DNA of 64,000 nt from Flavobacterium cerinum. Lineage in GTDB: Bacteria > Bacteroidota > Bacteroidia > Flavobacteriales > Flavobacteriaceae. Both the position numbers and the translations under genes were made by a program. Under the pieces are notes generated by a model. That model searched no databases. It was not told the origin of the DNA and worked only from the letters and a program-made list of their open reading frames with translations. How positions within the stretch are numbered: position 1 is the stretch's first letter; each line of letters begins with the position of its first letter. Positions 34,486 through 42,478 of this stretch are shown in pieces. The DNA lies in the NCBI RefSeq assembly GCF_024496085.1, contig NZ_CP101751.1, positions 3,162,001 through 3,226,000 on the forward strand, in the 5' to 3' direction.

Positions 34486-34796
34486 TGAATGACAAACAAT
34501 TAAAAAAATATTCAGTTTTAAGTTTTATTGGAGTAATTATTTTAATTAGCATTAATTTATTATTTTACAATGAGGACAACTTTTCGCCATATTTGACGAG
34601 AGGGTTTGTTGGTTTGACTATTAAAATTTTCTTATTGATAATTTTTGTGCTATGTTTTTCTATGACATCAAAAGTTGTACTTCATTATATTAAGAACAAA
34701 AAAGTAATAGATTTATATTTTATACTAATTTGTCCGTTTATTACTTATTTATTGTATACAATTTGGTTAATATGTAAGTCATTAATAATCCAATAA
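34482..34796 (+). CDS. Small membrane protein, candidate immunity to the orphan RHS tip
   Basis: This 104-residue protein has three predicted membrane helices (FIGVIILISINLLFY, FLLIIFVLCF, YFILICPFITYLLY). Its start overlaps the stop of the orphan tip (ATGATGA), the classic coupling of toxin and immunity genes. It resembles another small membrane protein of the array at 36132-36437 in length, helix layout and spacing. Immunity function is inferred. Confidence 0.62.
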   Translation: MMNDKQLKKYSVLSFIGVIILISINLLFYNEDNFSPYLTRGFVGLTIKIFLLIIFVLCFSMTSKVVLHYIKNKKVIDLYFILICPFITYLLYTIWLICKSLIIQ

Positions 34797-34809
34797 TAGA
34801 TTAGAACCT

Positions 34810-34846
34810 CGATAGCGCGGATTTGTAATCATAAGTGTTCGAAACC
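34810..34846 (+). repeat. Solo left REP with 37-base conserved tail
   Basis: The element CGATAGCGCGGATTTG plus TAATCATAAGTGTTCGAAAC is identical over 37 bases to 35838-35874. It is a left REP cut after its centre, followed by the same unrelated tail both times, and stands directly before a full element each time. Confidence 0.8.
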
Positions 34847-35012
34847 CGATCTCACGGATTTGTAATCCGTGTAATTAAAACTAAAAACTACAACCCTAAA
34901 AAGTTGTAGTTTTGTTTTTTATGGCAGTAAAAAGTTGTAACAACTACCCTACTTATTATGGCACGGATCGCACCCGAGGCTTTAGCCGAACTGACGAAGT
35001 AAATCCGCGCCA
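34845..35012 (+). repeat. REP/BIME-like element, copy D (with right-arm insert)
   Basis: The left palindrome, inner hairpin and right end are present. The right palindrome is opened by an insert CACCCGAGGCTTTAGCCGAA plus about 12 bases (34970-34999) in place of its loop. The same insert is in copies E and I. Confidence 0.88.
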
Positions 35013-35045
35013 ACTGGGTAAAACATACAAATTTTAAAAAGTATT

Positions 35046-35390
35046 ATGAATAAAATATTTTTTCTTTCGGTTATATTTATATTTCTTTCATGTGAAAAAA
35101 TTGATTGTGAAAGATTGTCAAAAATTACAAGAGAAGAAGAGTGCCTTCTTGTAGTAAAAAAAATAAATGATAGTAATTCTGTATATAATTTTGATATAAA
35201 CGGACAGAGTTTAAAAACATTTAAAGACACACTGTATAAAGAACAAAACAGATGGTTCTGTACATATTATAAATACCTAGTTAAAGGAGATACAATTATT
35301 AAACGTAAAGGAGAACTGGTTTTTAACATTCATAAAAAAGACACAATATTATCCTTTAATTGGGAATGTGAAGGTAAAGTATATAAATAA
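35046..35390 (+). CDS. Hypothetical lipoprotein in REP array
   Basis: This 114-residue protein has a lipoprotein signal (LSVIFIFLSCEKID, cysteine about residue 16). The mature domain is small and charged, with two later cysteines (WFCTYYKYL and WECEGK) that could pair. No family is recognised. A second lipoprotein gene follows nine bases later, so they form a two-gene cassette between REP copies D and E. Confidence 0.65.
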   Translation: MNKIFFLSVIFIFLSCEKIDCERLSKITREEECLLVVKKINDSNSVYNFDINGQSLKTFKDTLYKEQNRWFCTYYKYLVKGDTIIKRKGELVFNIHKKDTILSFNWECEGKVYK

Positions 35391-35399
35391 CTTCGTCAT

Positions 35400-35834
35400 A
35401 TGAAAAATAGCATAATATTCATATTCATAGTAGTAGTATTAAATTCTTGTAATTTTAATGCCAATATAAAAAAGGAAAATAATATTCGGGATAAAGAAGC
35501 TGCAGAATCTGTTGTTGGATTTTTATATCTATATACTGCCAAAAAAGAGTTTGATTCGATACCAAAACTAATGAGTCAAGACTTTTATAAATTAGTAGCA
35601 AGAGAAGACTTAAAGTCTTATTTAATCAGTAAAAAGGAAAAATTAGGCGACTTTAAAGATTTTACCTTAAAAGATTGGAAGACAACTGAAACAAGTGGAA
35701 CAAATCCTAAAACAGAATATCTTTTGATTTATGATGTGACATATTCCAATGGTCATGCTGAAGAATCTATTTCTTTAGTAAAAGAAAACAATAAAGTTAA
35801 AATATTCGGATATAATGTTAATCTTAAAGAGTAA
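35400..35834 (+). CDS. Hypothetical lipoprotein, NTF2/DUF4019-like
   Basis: This 144-residue protein has a lipoprotein signal (FIVVVLNSCNFN). The mature domain (KEAAESVVGFLYLYTAKKEF, FYKLVAREDLKSYL, EYLLIYDVTYSNGHAEESIS) has the helix-then-sheet pattern of small NTF2-like/DUF4019 domains; this is a weak match. It is co-directional with the lipoprotein nine bases upstream. Confidence 0.62.
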   Translation: MKNSIIFIFIVVVLNSCNFNANIKKENNIRDKEAAESVVGFLYLYTAKKEFDSIPKLMSQDFYKLVAREDLKSYLISKKEKLGDFKDFTLKDWKTTETSGTNPKTEYLLIYDVTYSNGHAEESISLVKENNKVKIFGYNVNLKE

Positions 35835-35837
35835 ACC

Positions 35838-35874
35838 CGATAGCGCGGATTTGTAATCATAAGTGTTCGAAACC
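35838..35874 (+). repeat. Solo left REP with 37-base conserved tail (second copy)
   Basis: It is identical to 34810-34846 over 37 bases and begins three bases after the stop codon of the preceding lipoprotein gene. Confidence 0.8.
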
Positions 35875-35932
35875 TTAAAAGCTATACTTTTGAAATAAAA
35901 AAGATGAATGTTTCAGAGGTGTTGAATTATAT

Positions 35933-36105
35933 CCCGATCGCGCGGATTTGTAATCCGTGTAATTAAAACTAAAAACTACAACCCTAAAAAGTTGTAGTTT
36001 TGTTTTTTATGGAAGTAAACAGTTATAACAACTACCCTACATATTATGGCACGGATTGCACCCGAGGCTTTAGCCGAACTGACGAAGTAAATCCGCACCA
36101 TCTGG
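35933..36105 (+). repeat. REP/BIME-like element, copy E (with right-arm insert)
   Basis: An intact left palindrome (35940-35960), inner hairpin, and right end 36049-36099 carrying the CCCGAGGCTTTAGCCGAAC insert. Nearly identical to copy D. Confidence 0.88.
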
Positions 36106-36131
36106 GGTAAAAATGGTTATTATTTAAAAAA

Positions 36132-36437
36132 ATGAAAAGAACATCAATAAAGTTTTCGTATTATACATTAATCGGATTTATTATTTTGATTTTAATTAAT
36201 CTTTACTCAGTGTTAATACCTGAAGATTCAAATAAAAGATTAAATGATATTTCAATCTTAATAAATTGGTTTCTTTTTATACCAGTATTTGTATTAACCA
36301 CATATTTTTCATGGAATGTTTTTATAGATTATTTAAGAAACAAACTGAAATTTGAAATAAAACACCTTATATTAATAATTCCTTTTTTAATATATTTTGT
36401 ATTTTATGTAGGTAATTTTGTCTATATTTTTTTATAA
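36132..36437 (+). CDS. Small membrane protein in REP array
   Basis: This 101-residue protein has three predicted membrane helices (TLIGFIILILINLYSVL, FLFIPVFVLTTYFSW, LIIPFLIYFVFYVGNFVYIFL). Its plan and several positions (a short Lys-rich start, xxIGxIILIxINL, a YxRNK-type middle loop) resemble 34482-34796, suggesting a shared family. Here no toxin gene precedes it, so it could be an orphan immunity gene. Confidence 0.6.
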   Translation: MKRTSIKFSYYTLIGFIILILINLYSVLIPEDSNKRLNDISILINWFLFIPVFVLTTYFSWNVFIDYLRNKLKFEIKHLILIIPFLIYFVFYVGNFVYIFL

Positions 36438-36452
36438 GATAAGGTTTAACAC

Positions 36453-36470
36453 CCCGATAGCGCAGATTTA
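36453..36470 (+). repeat. Truncated left REP
   Basis: CCCGATAGCGCAGATTTA matches the left end of the REP elements and then stops where the esterase gene (stop codon at 36475) begins. Confidence 0.65.
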
Positions 36471-36474
36471 CTTT

Positions 36475-37293
36475 TTATTTCGTTTGGTTTAATGTCCAGA
36501 TAATTGCTTTTTCTTTTGTCGCTCTAAATATAGTTGTATGCTTTTCTTTTGGTTCGTCGGAAAACCTCCATTTTATGTTTGTTCGGTTTTCGGCTTTCAA
36601 TAGATTTGCCAATTCTTTTGTAAAGGGTGCAATATCTTCTGCATTTGAGCCTGCAAACCAAACTCGTTTGTCAGTTGATGGAAATTTTGCTAAATGCTCT
36701 TTTGCAGTCCTTACTAAATAGTGATTATTCCACCATAGTGAAGGGTCAAAAGCAATATAATTGTCAAACAATTCAGGAGTTAAGAAAAATGTTTCCATTA
36801 CAAAAAGTCCTGATGCCGATTCTCCGATAATACTTTTTTCGCTCGTTGTTCTGTAACGTTTCTTAATTTCAGGGAAAAGCTCCTCTTTTATAAAAGCTCT
36901 AAATTTTTCAGAACCACCAACAACGGGTGCTATTTCCTTGTCTTTTGCTACTTCGGTAAAACCTGTTAAATCTCTTCTTCTTTCTGTATTCTCTATTCCT
37001 ACGAGAATAATTGGCTTTATTTTGTTCTCTTTTATAAGTTTAGCCAATGTATTTGCAATGTGCGGAAAGTCTTCTTTTACTCCTCCGTCTGCCATATACA
37101 TTACAGGTAATGAGTCGGTGCCAGTTTTATAGTTTTCCGGTGTCCATACATTAATTAACCTTTCTTCTCCAACCTGTCTCGATTGAATTTTAAAAGTTTC
37201 GTGCTCCGGAATCGGGTCGTTTGATTGTGATGCGTTTGAGCAACTCGTAAGTGTTATCAATAGCAAAATAAGGTTGTAATAGATAAATTTCAT
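36475..37293 (-). CDS. Secreted/lipoprotein esterase (esterase D/IroE-like alpha/beta-hydrolase)
   Basis: This 272-residue protein has a lipoprotein signal (LITLTSCSNAS). The catalytic fold shows LPVMYMADGG, ILVGIENTERRRDLTGF, the nucleophile in SIIGESASGLFVMETFF (GxSxSG) and a late KHTTIF histidine. This is the esterase D/enterochelin esterase-type family (PF00756). The substrate could be an ester of a siderophore or drug; unknown. It is inverted relative to most array genes and abuts a truncated REP. Confidence 0.8.
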   Translation of the reverse strand: MKFIYYNLILLLITLTSCSNASQSNDPIPEHETFKIQSRQVGEERLINVWTPENYKTGTDSLPVMYMADGGVKEDFPHIANTLAKLIKENKIKPIILVGIENTERRRDLTGFTEVAKDKEIAPVVGGSEKFRAFIKEELFPEIKKRYRTTSEKSIIGESASGLFVMETFFLTPELFDNYIAFDPSLWWNNHYLVRTAKEHLAKFPSTDKRVWFAGSNAEDIAPFTKELANLLKAENRTNIKWRFSDEPKEKHTTIFRATKEKAIIWTLNQTK

Positions 37294-37635
37294 TTGTTTT
37301 TATTTTGTATGTTGTTTGAAGCTATATTGTTGTAAGCTGATGCTCCATTTTGTTAATCTATTAAAGATATATCTGTTACTGGTAGATATGTTTGACAAGA
37401 ACTACATTCACTTGCTAATATAATAATTTAAAAATAGCATTTCAAAATCTTTGATCCGTTTCTTTATGCTGCGAGGTCAGGAGACACTCGCAGAGCAATG
37501 TTTTTTATAAGATCACTTTGCTGAGCTGGTTACACCCCTAAAAAGTTGTAGTTTTGTTTTATGGAAGTGCCAACTAGCGTACAGTTATTTTGGAACGGAT
37601 TGCAAATCCGCTCCATCGAGTAATATACTTCATGA
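37294..37635. other. Intergenic region, 342 bases, partly REP
   Basis: The first 240 bases are AT-rich with no feature I can support except a short near-palindromic stretch (GCTGCGAGGTCAGGAG then ACTCGCAGAGC around 37468-37496). The last 85 bases are the right half of a REP element (37533-37617). Confidence 0.6.
37533..37617 (+). repeat. REP/BIME-like element, copy G (right half only)
   Basis: It starts within the loop of the inner hairpin (ACCCCTAAAAAGTTGTAG) and ends with GGAACGGATTGCAAATCCG. The middle matches copy B (CAACTAGCGTACAGTTATTT), the second subtype. The left half has been lost. Confidence 0.8.
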
Positions 37636-37905
37636 ATGAATAATATTAGAAAAAATAAATCAAAAAGCAAGTTTCTTTCCATCAAAGAGAAAATTATGTT
37701 TTGGTTAAAAAAAACAGAAAACATTGTATTGATGATTCTATTAATCATTGTTACAATAATTGGAATAATTGATGGTAATTTAGAAATTATAGCAATCGTT
37801 TATGCTTTTCTATATTTATTAGGACTTTTATTCGGCGTAATATTTTATTTAAAAGATAAGTTTTTTTTAATATCTTTCCTCATTCATAAGGATTTAAGTC
37901 ATTAG
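37636..37905 (+). CDS. Small membrane protein in REP array
   Basis: This 89-residue protein has a basic N-terminus (RKNKSKSKFLSIKEK) and two membrane helices (VLMILLIIVTIIGII and IIAIVYAFLYLLGLLFGVIF). No family is recognised. It begins 18 bases after a half REP and is followed closely by another small membrane ORF. Confidence 0.5.
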   Translation: MNNIRKNKSKSKFLSIKEKIMFWLKKTENIVLMILLIIVTIIGIIDGNLEIIAIVYAFLYLLGLLFGVIFYLKDKFFLISFLIHKDLSH

Positions 37906-37920
37906 AATAAAAGAGTATTT

Positions 37921-38106
37921 ATGATAGAATTAATTTTTGAGATAGTGGTTTTCTCAATTTTGAGGTATTCAGGTGCTTTTATAAGATGGCTTTTTTTGCA
38001 TCGCAAGAGAACGTTTAAATCTTTGCTACAAGAGGGTGATCATTTTAATACTATTGTTTCAATTTTGGTGGTTTTAGGAATAGTATTTCTATTTCAGTTT
38101 GTTTAA
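37921..38106 (+). CDS. Very small membrane protein in REP array
   Basis: This 61-residue ORF has hydrophobic stretches at both ends (LIFEIVVFSILRYSGAF and IVSILVVLGIVFLFQFV) and a basic centre. It lies 15 bases behind another small membrane gene. The coding status rests on position and hydrophobic pattern only. Confidence 0.42.
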   Translation: MIELIFEIVVFSILRYSGAFIRWLFLHRKRTFKSLLQEGDHFNTIVSILVVLGIVFLFQFV

Positions 38107-38136
38107 TACGTAAATTAGATTAAAATAAAAAAGTCA

Positions 38137-39135
38137 TTATTGTTTTTCTCCATTTTGTCTTTTTTCATAATAATCAATCCAATTTCTTATTCTTCCAACA
38201 AACATTTTAAGATAGTTTTCAGTGAAAAATATATTCGACCAATCAAATCTTTGTGCTTGTACACCAAGATAGAACACAAAAATTGATGCTCCGGCTTCCG
38301 GAATTAATTCAATTTCTTTTTCTGATAAATTTCTTATACTCTGGTAGCCATTTAGAAAGCTTTTTACTTTTGATTCATATTCATTTTTGTCCGATTCTAT
38401 AAAAAATAACTGTTTGCAAAAATAACCGACATCCAAAATTAATAAACCGTTTCCGCAATTGTCAAAGTCAAAAATAGTGATCTCATTTTCATTATTTACA
38501 CTCAGATTATCATACCAAATATCTAAATGAACGATTCCTTTTTTATTTTCTAATAAATCACTTTCATTCATTCTCTTTGCTATTTTACTACCAATTGCTT
38601 TTAAGAATTTCATTTCATCTAAATCTTCGTCAAAAAATGGCTTTATCTTATTATATGATTCATTCAAAAGTAGTTCAGCATCATAATTTACTCTGTCAAT
38701 TTTTTCACTTTCAGTTACGTTATGAATTTTAGCCATTAGGAAACCGATTGAAAAGCAAGTTTCGTTTGACATAAATCGCATTTTTTCGCCTTTAGCAAAT
38801 GAAAAAAGTACTGCATATCGAATTCCTTCAGGCGCATTAATTTCCTGAATGAAGTTTCCGTTACTATCTGAAATCGGATATGAAACAGATAGAGCATTTT
38901 TTCTAAGTAAATTTAGAAGCGCTAATTCTTGCTCAATTTCTATTTTTGTTCGCCATTGATGACAATAGACTCTAAAAACAAATTTTGTTTCATTATCCGA
39001 AATAAAGTACGTATGATTTACGCCCGTTCTAAATAATTGACAATTAAATTTTTCTGATAACTGGTACTTTTCTTTTATAAAGTTCCCTAATGCTGTTTCT
39101 GATAATGTGGAGGCTGTTACTGGAAAAGTGGTCAT
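38137..39135 (-). CDS. Phosphotransferase-family protein (APH/choline kinase-like)
   Basis: This 332-residue protein has the kinase-like catalytic loop GIVHLDIWYDNLSV (HxDxxxxN, about residue 205) and the metal site TIFDFDNCGNG (DFD, about residue 225). This is the aminoglycoside phosphotransferase/homoserine kinase-like fold. Such proteins phosphorylate small alcohols, aminoglycosides or amino-sugars; the substrate is not predictable here. It is on the minus strand with its own promoter site, and its base composition is AT-rich like the rest of the array. Confidence 0.82.
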   Translation of the reverse strand: MTTFPVTASTLSETALGNFIKEKYQLSEKFNCQLFRTGVNHTYFISDNETKFVFRVYCHQWRTKIEIEQELALLNLLRKNALSVSYPISDSNGNFIQEINAPEGIRYAVLFSFAKGEKMRFMSNETCFSIGFLMAKIHNVTESEKIDRVNYDAELLLNESYNKIKPFFDEDLDEMKFLKAIGSKIAKRMNESDLLENKKGIVHLDIWYDNLSVNNENEITIFDFDNCGNGLLILDVGYFCKQLFFIESDKNEYESKVKSFLNGYQSIRNLSEKEIELIPEAGASIFVFYLGVQAQRFDWSNIFFTENYLKMFVGRIRNWIDYYEKRQNGEKQ

Positions 39136-39178
39136 TTAGTTCGGTTTTATAGAATTGTGGCTAGCTTGTTAATAGGTA

Positions 39179-39186
39179 CAAATATA
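39179..39186 (-). promoter_or_regulatory. Putative -7 element for the phosphotransferase gene
   Basis: The minus strand reads TATATTTG, 44 bases before the start codon. Confidence 0.5.
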
Positions 39187-39271
39187 GCTGTTCCCGGAAG
39201 ATCTGTATGATAAAAACTACAATCAATTGACTACTATACTAACTCTATCGTACGGATTTATTTCGGCCGTT

Positions 39272-39406
39272 CGATTGTGCGAGTTTGCAATCCGTATAAT
39301 TAAAACTAAAACTACAATCCTAAAAGTTGTAGTTTTGTTTTATGGGAGTATTACAATTATAACAACTACCCTACTAATCCTGACACGGATTGCAAATCCG
39401 CGCCAT
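39272..39406 (+). repeat. REP/BIME-like element, copy H (left arm diverged)
   Basis: The left arm is mutated (GTGCGAGTTTGCAATCCGTA). The inner hairpin (ACTACAATCCTAAAAGTTGTAG) and the right palindrome ACACGGATTGCAAATCCGCG (39383-39403) are intact. Confidence 0.82.
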
Positions 39407-39411
39407 CTGGG

Positions 39412-40101
39412 TTACCTTCTAAACTCTTTAACGGAATGAAAAGTTTCTTTAGTTACATAAACCACATCACACAGAATTTTCATTAACACTCCTTCTTTGT
39501 ATTCATATTTTCTAGTCAATTTACCTTCTTTAAAATTATATGTCTCTCCAAACACATTGTTATTATTGTCCAATATAATTTCATAGTCCGTTATAATTGA
39601 ATTTTGAGGAATATACTGTTCTATTTCAGAGGGGTAAAACCTAATGTTTTGATTGAAATTTTTAATGGAAATTATTTTATGACCATCAACTACTCTTTCA
39701 TCAAATCTCTCAATTACACTAAATATATTTGCTATATCACTTACCTCACTTGAATTGATAAATGGATATTGTATCATGATTTTTTTCTGAATCAAGAATC
39801 TATTTTTATATTCAATATCCTTGAAATAGAAATCATACCATTTGCTATCGAGTCCTGGTGAATTATTTTTCAGTTTTATATTATGTAAACTATTTTCCTT
39901 ATAATTAAATTGAATTATGTTTTCTATTACTCCATCCTCATTGTATAAAATCTGACTTATTAAATGACCTTTTTTATCTAATAAATTTTGACTTATCCTT
40001 TTTTCATTTTTATACAAATCAATTTTATCATTATTTTGATTAGAGCAAGCTATATTTAGCAATGAAAATATAATTATGATTAAGACTTTTCTTTTATTCA
40101 T
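39412..40101 (-). CDS. Hypothetical lipoprotein in REP array
   Basis: This 229-residue protein has a lipoprotein signal (IIIFSLLNIACSNQ). The mature domain shows repeated beta-strand motifs (KKGHLISQILYNEDGVIENI), similar to MORN/toxin-antitoxin YwqK-like repeats. The resemblance is weak. It lies between REP copies H and I on the minus strand, ending six bases from copy H. Confidence 0.65.
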   Translation of the reverse strand: MNKRKVLIIIIFSLLNIACSNQNNDKIDLYKNEKRISQNLLDKKGHLISQILYNEDGVIENIIQFNYKENSLHNIKLKNNSPGLDSKWYDFYFKDIEYKNRFLIQKKIMIQYPFINSSEVSDIANIFSVIERFDERVVDGHKIISIKNFNQNIRFYPSEIEQYIPQNSIITDYEIILDNNNNVFGETYNFKEGKLTRKYEYKEGVLMKILCDVVYVTKETFHSVKEFRR

Positions 40102-40166
40102 ATAATGAAAATATTAATTAGTTTCATTTTTTCTTTTAGTAACTTCATTCCCTTTTAATTCTTTCC

Positions 40167-40174
40167 CAAAGATA
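40167..40174 (-). promoter_or_regulatory. Putative -7 element for the array lipoprotein gene
   Basis: The minus strand reads TATCTTTG (TAnnTTTG), 65 bases before the start of the lipoprotein gene. Confidence 0.45.
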
Positions 40175-40187
40175 GTATGTCTAAATT

Positions 40188-40353
40188 CGATCACGCGGAT
40201 TTACAATCCGTGCAATTAAAACTAAAAACTACAATCCTAAAAGTTGTAGTTTTGCTTTTATGGTAATATGCAATTATAACAACTACCCTGCTAATCTTGA
40301 CACGGATTACACCCGAGGCTTTAGCCGAACTGATAAAGTAAATCCGCGCTATC
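40188..40353 (+). repeat. REP/BIME-like element, copy I (with right-arm insert)
   Basis: The left arm ACGCGGATTTACAATCCGTG, inner hairpin and right end 40300-40349 carrying ACCCGAGGCTTTAGCCGAAC are present. Confidence 0.85.
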
Positions 40354-40418
40354 AGGTATCAGATACCAAAATATATTAAAGTAAAAATTGATCGCAAAAA
40401 AAGAAATAAAACAAATCA

Positions 40419-40757
40419 ATGAAAAATCTTATCTATTTAGGATATTACAATTTAATTTTAATTAATCTCATAACTGTATTTTACTATAGTTATGAATTAT
40501 ACCTATTTAATGTAAGCATCTTAACTCAAGACGGTTGGCGATATTTGATATTATACTTTGTAATCGATATATTTCTTTTTATTTCAGCTTTGTTTTTTCT
40601 TTTAAATAAAAAATGGAGATTAATATTGATTACACTTTTAATAGGAATTCTTCAAAATTTAACCATTTCTTTTACAGCTGTAGCAATAACAGGAATAATA
40701 ACTTCTTTACTAATTTTATTTTGTTTATTCTTTTTTAAAAGACATTTGATGGTATAA
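40419..40757 (+). CDS. Small membrane protein in REP array
   Basis: This 112-residue protein has about four hydrophobic helices (YYNLILINLITVFYY, YLILYFVIDIFLFISALFFL, LILITLLIGILQNL, ITGIITSLLILFCLFFF). No family is recognised and no clear similarity to the other small membrane proteins of the array was found. It is flanked by REP copies I and J, so it forms a one-gene cassette. Confidence 0.55.
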   Translation: MKNLIYLGYYNLILINLITVFYYSYELYLFNVSILTQDGWRYLILYFVIDIFLFISALFFLLNKKWRLILITLLIGILQNLTISFTAVAITGIITSLLILFCLFFFKRHLMV

Positions 40758-40780
40758 ACTTATTTATGTGACCCTATAAC

Positions 40781-40890
40781 CCGATCGCGCGGATTTGTAA
40801 TCCGTGCCAATAAAGAAAGAGCAAACTACAACCCTAAAAGTTGTAGTTTTGTTTTTATGGGAGTATATAATTACAACAACTACCCTACTG
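40781..40890 (+). repeat. REP/BIME-like element, copy J (right end lost)
   Basis: The left palindrome (40787-40807) is followed by CCAATAAAGAAAGAGCAAAC, exactly as in the RAYT-carrying copy C and unlike the other copies. The inner hairpin follows. The right palindrome is missing where the hydrolase gene ends. Confidence 0.82.
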
Positions 40891-40911
40891 ATCTTGATTC
40901 TTACATCTTTA

Positions 40912-41877
40912 TTATTTTACAATCTTTATCCAATTTTCAATTTCTTGGAACGTTTTTTCTGAATTCTCAATCCACGGAAAATGTCCGGCTTTGTCAATCA
41001 ATACAAGTTTAGAATTTGGTAAAACTTTATTCAATTCATCTGCGTATTTTGGCGGATTATTAGTGTCATATTTTCCATTAACAATCAAAATAGTAGTTTT
41101 AATATTGGGAAACTTTTTTTGATAATCAAGATATTTTTCTCGCTCAGCTTCGGTTTCTATAGGATAAACCTCTTTAATCGGTTTTCGCCTTCCTGCTTTC
41201 AATATTTCTTTCGCGATTGGAATTACTTTTTGAGCACTTTCTTCATTATAACACCACCATTTTATTGAAGCATCAGAAATATCTTTTCCTATTTCGTTTG
41301 TTTGGGTTTTATGCGTCATCATATAATCCCAATCTTTTATGACTTGAGAAAACCACGCCGATTCTTCTGCTCTTTGGGTTTCGGCTTTTTTTCTTCGTTC
41401 AAATGTTTCTTGTTGCGTTCCAACTAAACTTGTTCCTGTTAAAATTAGACCCGAAGTGCTTTGTGGAAATTTTAAAGCATATTCTAAAGCAATCGAACTT
41501 TGGTCGGAATGCCCAAAAATCCAGATTTTATCAACGTTTAATTTTTTTCTTAAGTCTTCGATTTCCTGAACGATATAATCTTGATTATATTCTTCAATTG
41601 TTTTTGGCGTTTCCGATTTTCCGGTTCCTCTCGGCTCATAATAGACAATTGTAAAATCACTTTCCAACGGTTTTAACGTCAATTCATAACCAATTTTTCC
41701 GGAATTTAAATGTCCGACAATCAGTATCGGACCTTTTCCTCTAATTGTGTAATTCAATTTTAAATCGCCAATCTTTTCGTAGTAATTCCCATTTTGAATT
41801 TTGCTTTGACAACTTACAAGATTTGAGATTGTAAAAAAGAGAATACTTAGATTTAATATTTTAAAATTCAACCTCAT
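40912..41877 (-). CDS. Lipoprotein alpha/beta-hydrolase (proline iminopeptidase-like)
   Basis: The chosen start MRLNFKILN gives 321 residues with a lipoprotein signal (LFFTISNLVSCQS); the longer frame hides it. The hydrolase fold shows ILIVGHLNSGKIGYEL, VYYEPRGTGKS, the nucleophile in IWIFGHSDQSSIALEYA (GxSxxS type), VNGKYDTNNPP and a final KAGHFPWIENSE histidine, giving a Ser-Asp-His triad. It is close to proline iminopeptidase/epoxide-hydrolase-like enzymes. It lies downstream of a hypothetical gene on the same strand. Confidence 0.82.
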   Translation of the reverse strand: MRLNFKILNLSILFFTISNLVSCQSKIQNGNYYEKIGDLKLNYTIRGKGPILIVGHLNSGKIGYELTLKPLESDFTIVYYEPRGTGKSETPKTIEEYNQDYIVQEIEDLRKKLNVDKIWIFGHSDQSSIALEYALKFPQSTSGLILTGTSLVGTQQETFERRKKAETQRAEESAWFSQVIKDWDYMMTHKTQTNEIGKDISDASIKWWCYNEESAQKVIPIAKEILKAGRRKPIKEVYPIETEAEREKYLDYQKKFPNIKTTILIVNGKYDTNNPPKYADELNKVLPNSKLVLIDKAGHFPWIENSEKTFQEIENWIKIVK

Positions 41878-41914
41878 AACCTGTTCTGTAACATTGCATA
41901 GCACTTTTTGTTTC

Positions 41915-42478
41915 TTATCTGGCAATCACACCAACACCTGTTAACGGTTCCTTTTTTTCGACAGAAATTGAGGTTTCAACGGTAAAATTCCACCAATTAC
42001 TAAATTCTAGATCATCGTCCTGATTTCCGGTATGCGTATCGACTAATTCTTTCCAGCTATTACAATACATAATAAAATTATCCATAAACTGTAGTCTGTA
42101 TGCTAGTGGAGTTGTTCTTGCAAAATGAAACCGAATCCCTTTTTCTTTGGATAAGGATAAAATTACCTGCTCATTATCGGTTGTCAGAAAGGGAAAAACC
42201 TGAAAATCATCAGGAAGTCCTAATCTACGCGTCTCTTCACTAACCAGTTTTAAAATCCGAAGCAAGTCGGCAGTGATATACGACCAGTAATGTTGGGTTA
42301 TTGAATAGGCCGTGTTCCATCGGTTCATAATTGGAGATGCTTCAAAAATGCTGTCCTCTTCAGTGGGAAGCCACATAGCAAATTGTACTTCTTTTAAGTC
42401 ATTCCATTCAATTGATTCCAGAATGGTATTCTCAAAATTCAGAATGGTGTTTATTCGAGAATTGTCTGATTCGTTCAT
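41915..42478 (-). CDS. Hypothetical protein
   Basis: This 187-residue soluble protein has no signal peptide. It is rich in Trp and aromatic residues (NRWNTAYSITQHYWSYI, EFSNWWNFTVE). No family is recognised. It precedes the hydrolase gene by 37 bases on the same strand, so they may be co-transcribed. Its composition is less AT-rich than the array genes. Confidence 0.6.
   Translation of the reverse strand: MNESDNSRINTILNFENTILESIEWNDLKEVQFAMWLPTEEDSIFEASPIMNRWNTAYSITQHYWSYITADLLRILKLVSEETRRLGLPDDFQVFPFLTTDNEQVILSLSKEKGIRFHFARTTPLAYRLQFMDNFIMYCNSWKELVDTHTGNQDDDLEFSNWWNFTVETSISVEKKEPLTGVGVIAR

Larger units (their letters stand above)
40102..40418. other. Intergenic region, 317 bases, mainly REP copy I
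   Basis: It contains the lipoprotein promoter site (40167-40174), REP copy I (40188-40353), and about 65 AT-rich bases leading to the next gene. Nothing else was seen. Confidence 0.6.

Noticed and set aside
39227..39439. Open frame of 70 codons over REP copy H
   Set aside because: It consists of repeat sequence and the complement of a lipoprotein gene end; no independent support.
32350..40900. CRISPR array suggested by regularly repeated sequence
   Set aside because: The repeats are 130-170 bases long, separated by whole genes rather than short spacers, and no cas gene is present. They are REP/BIME elements.
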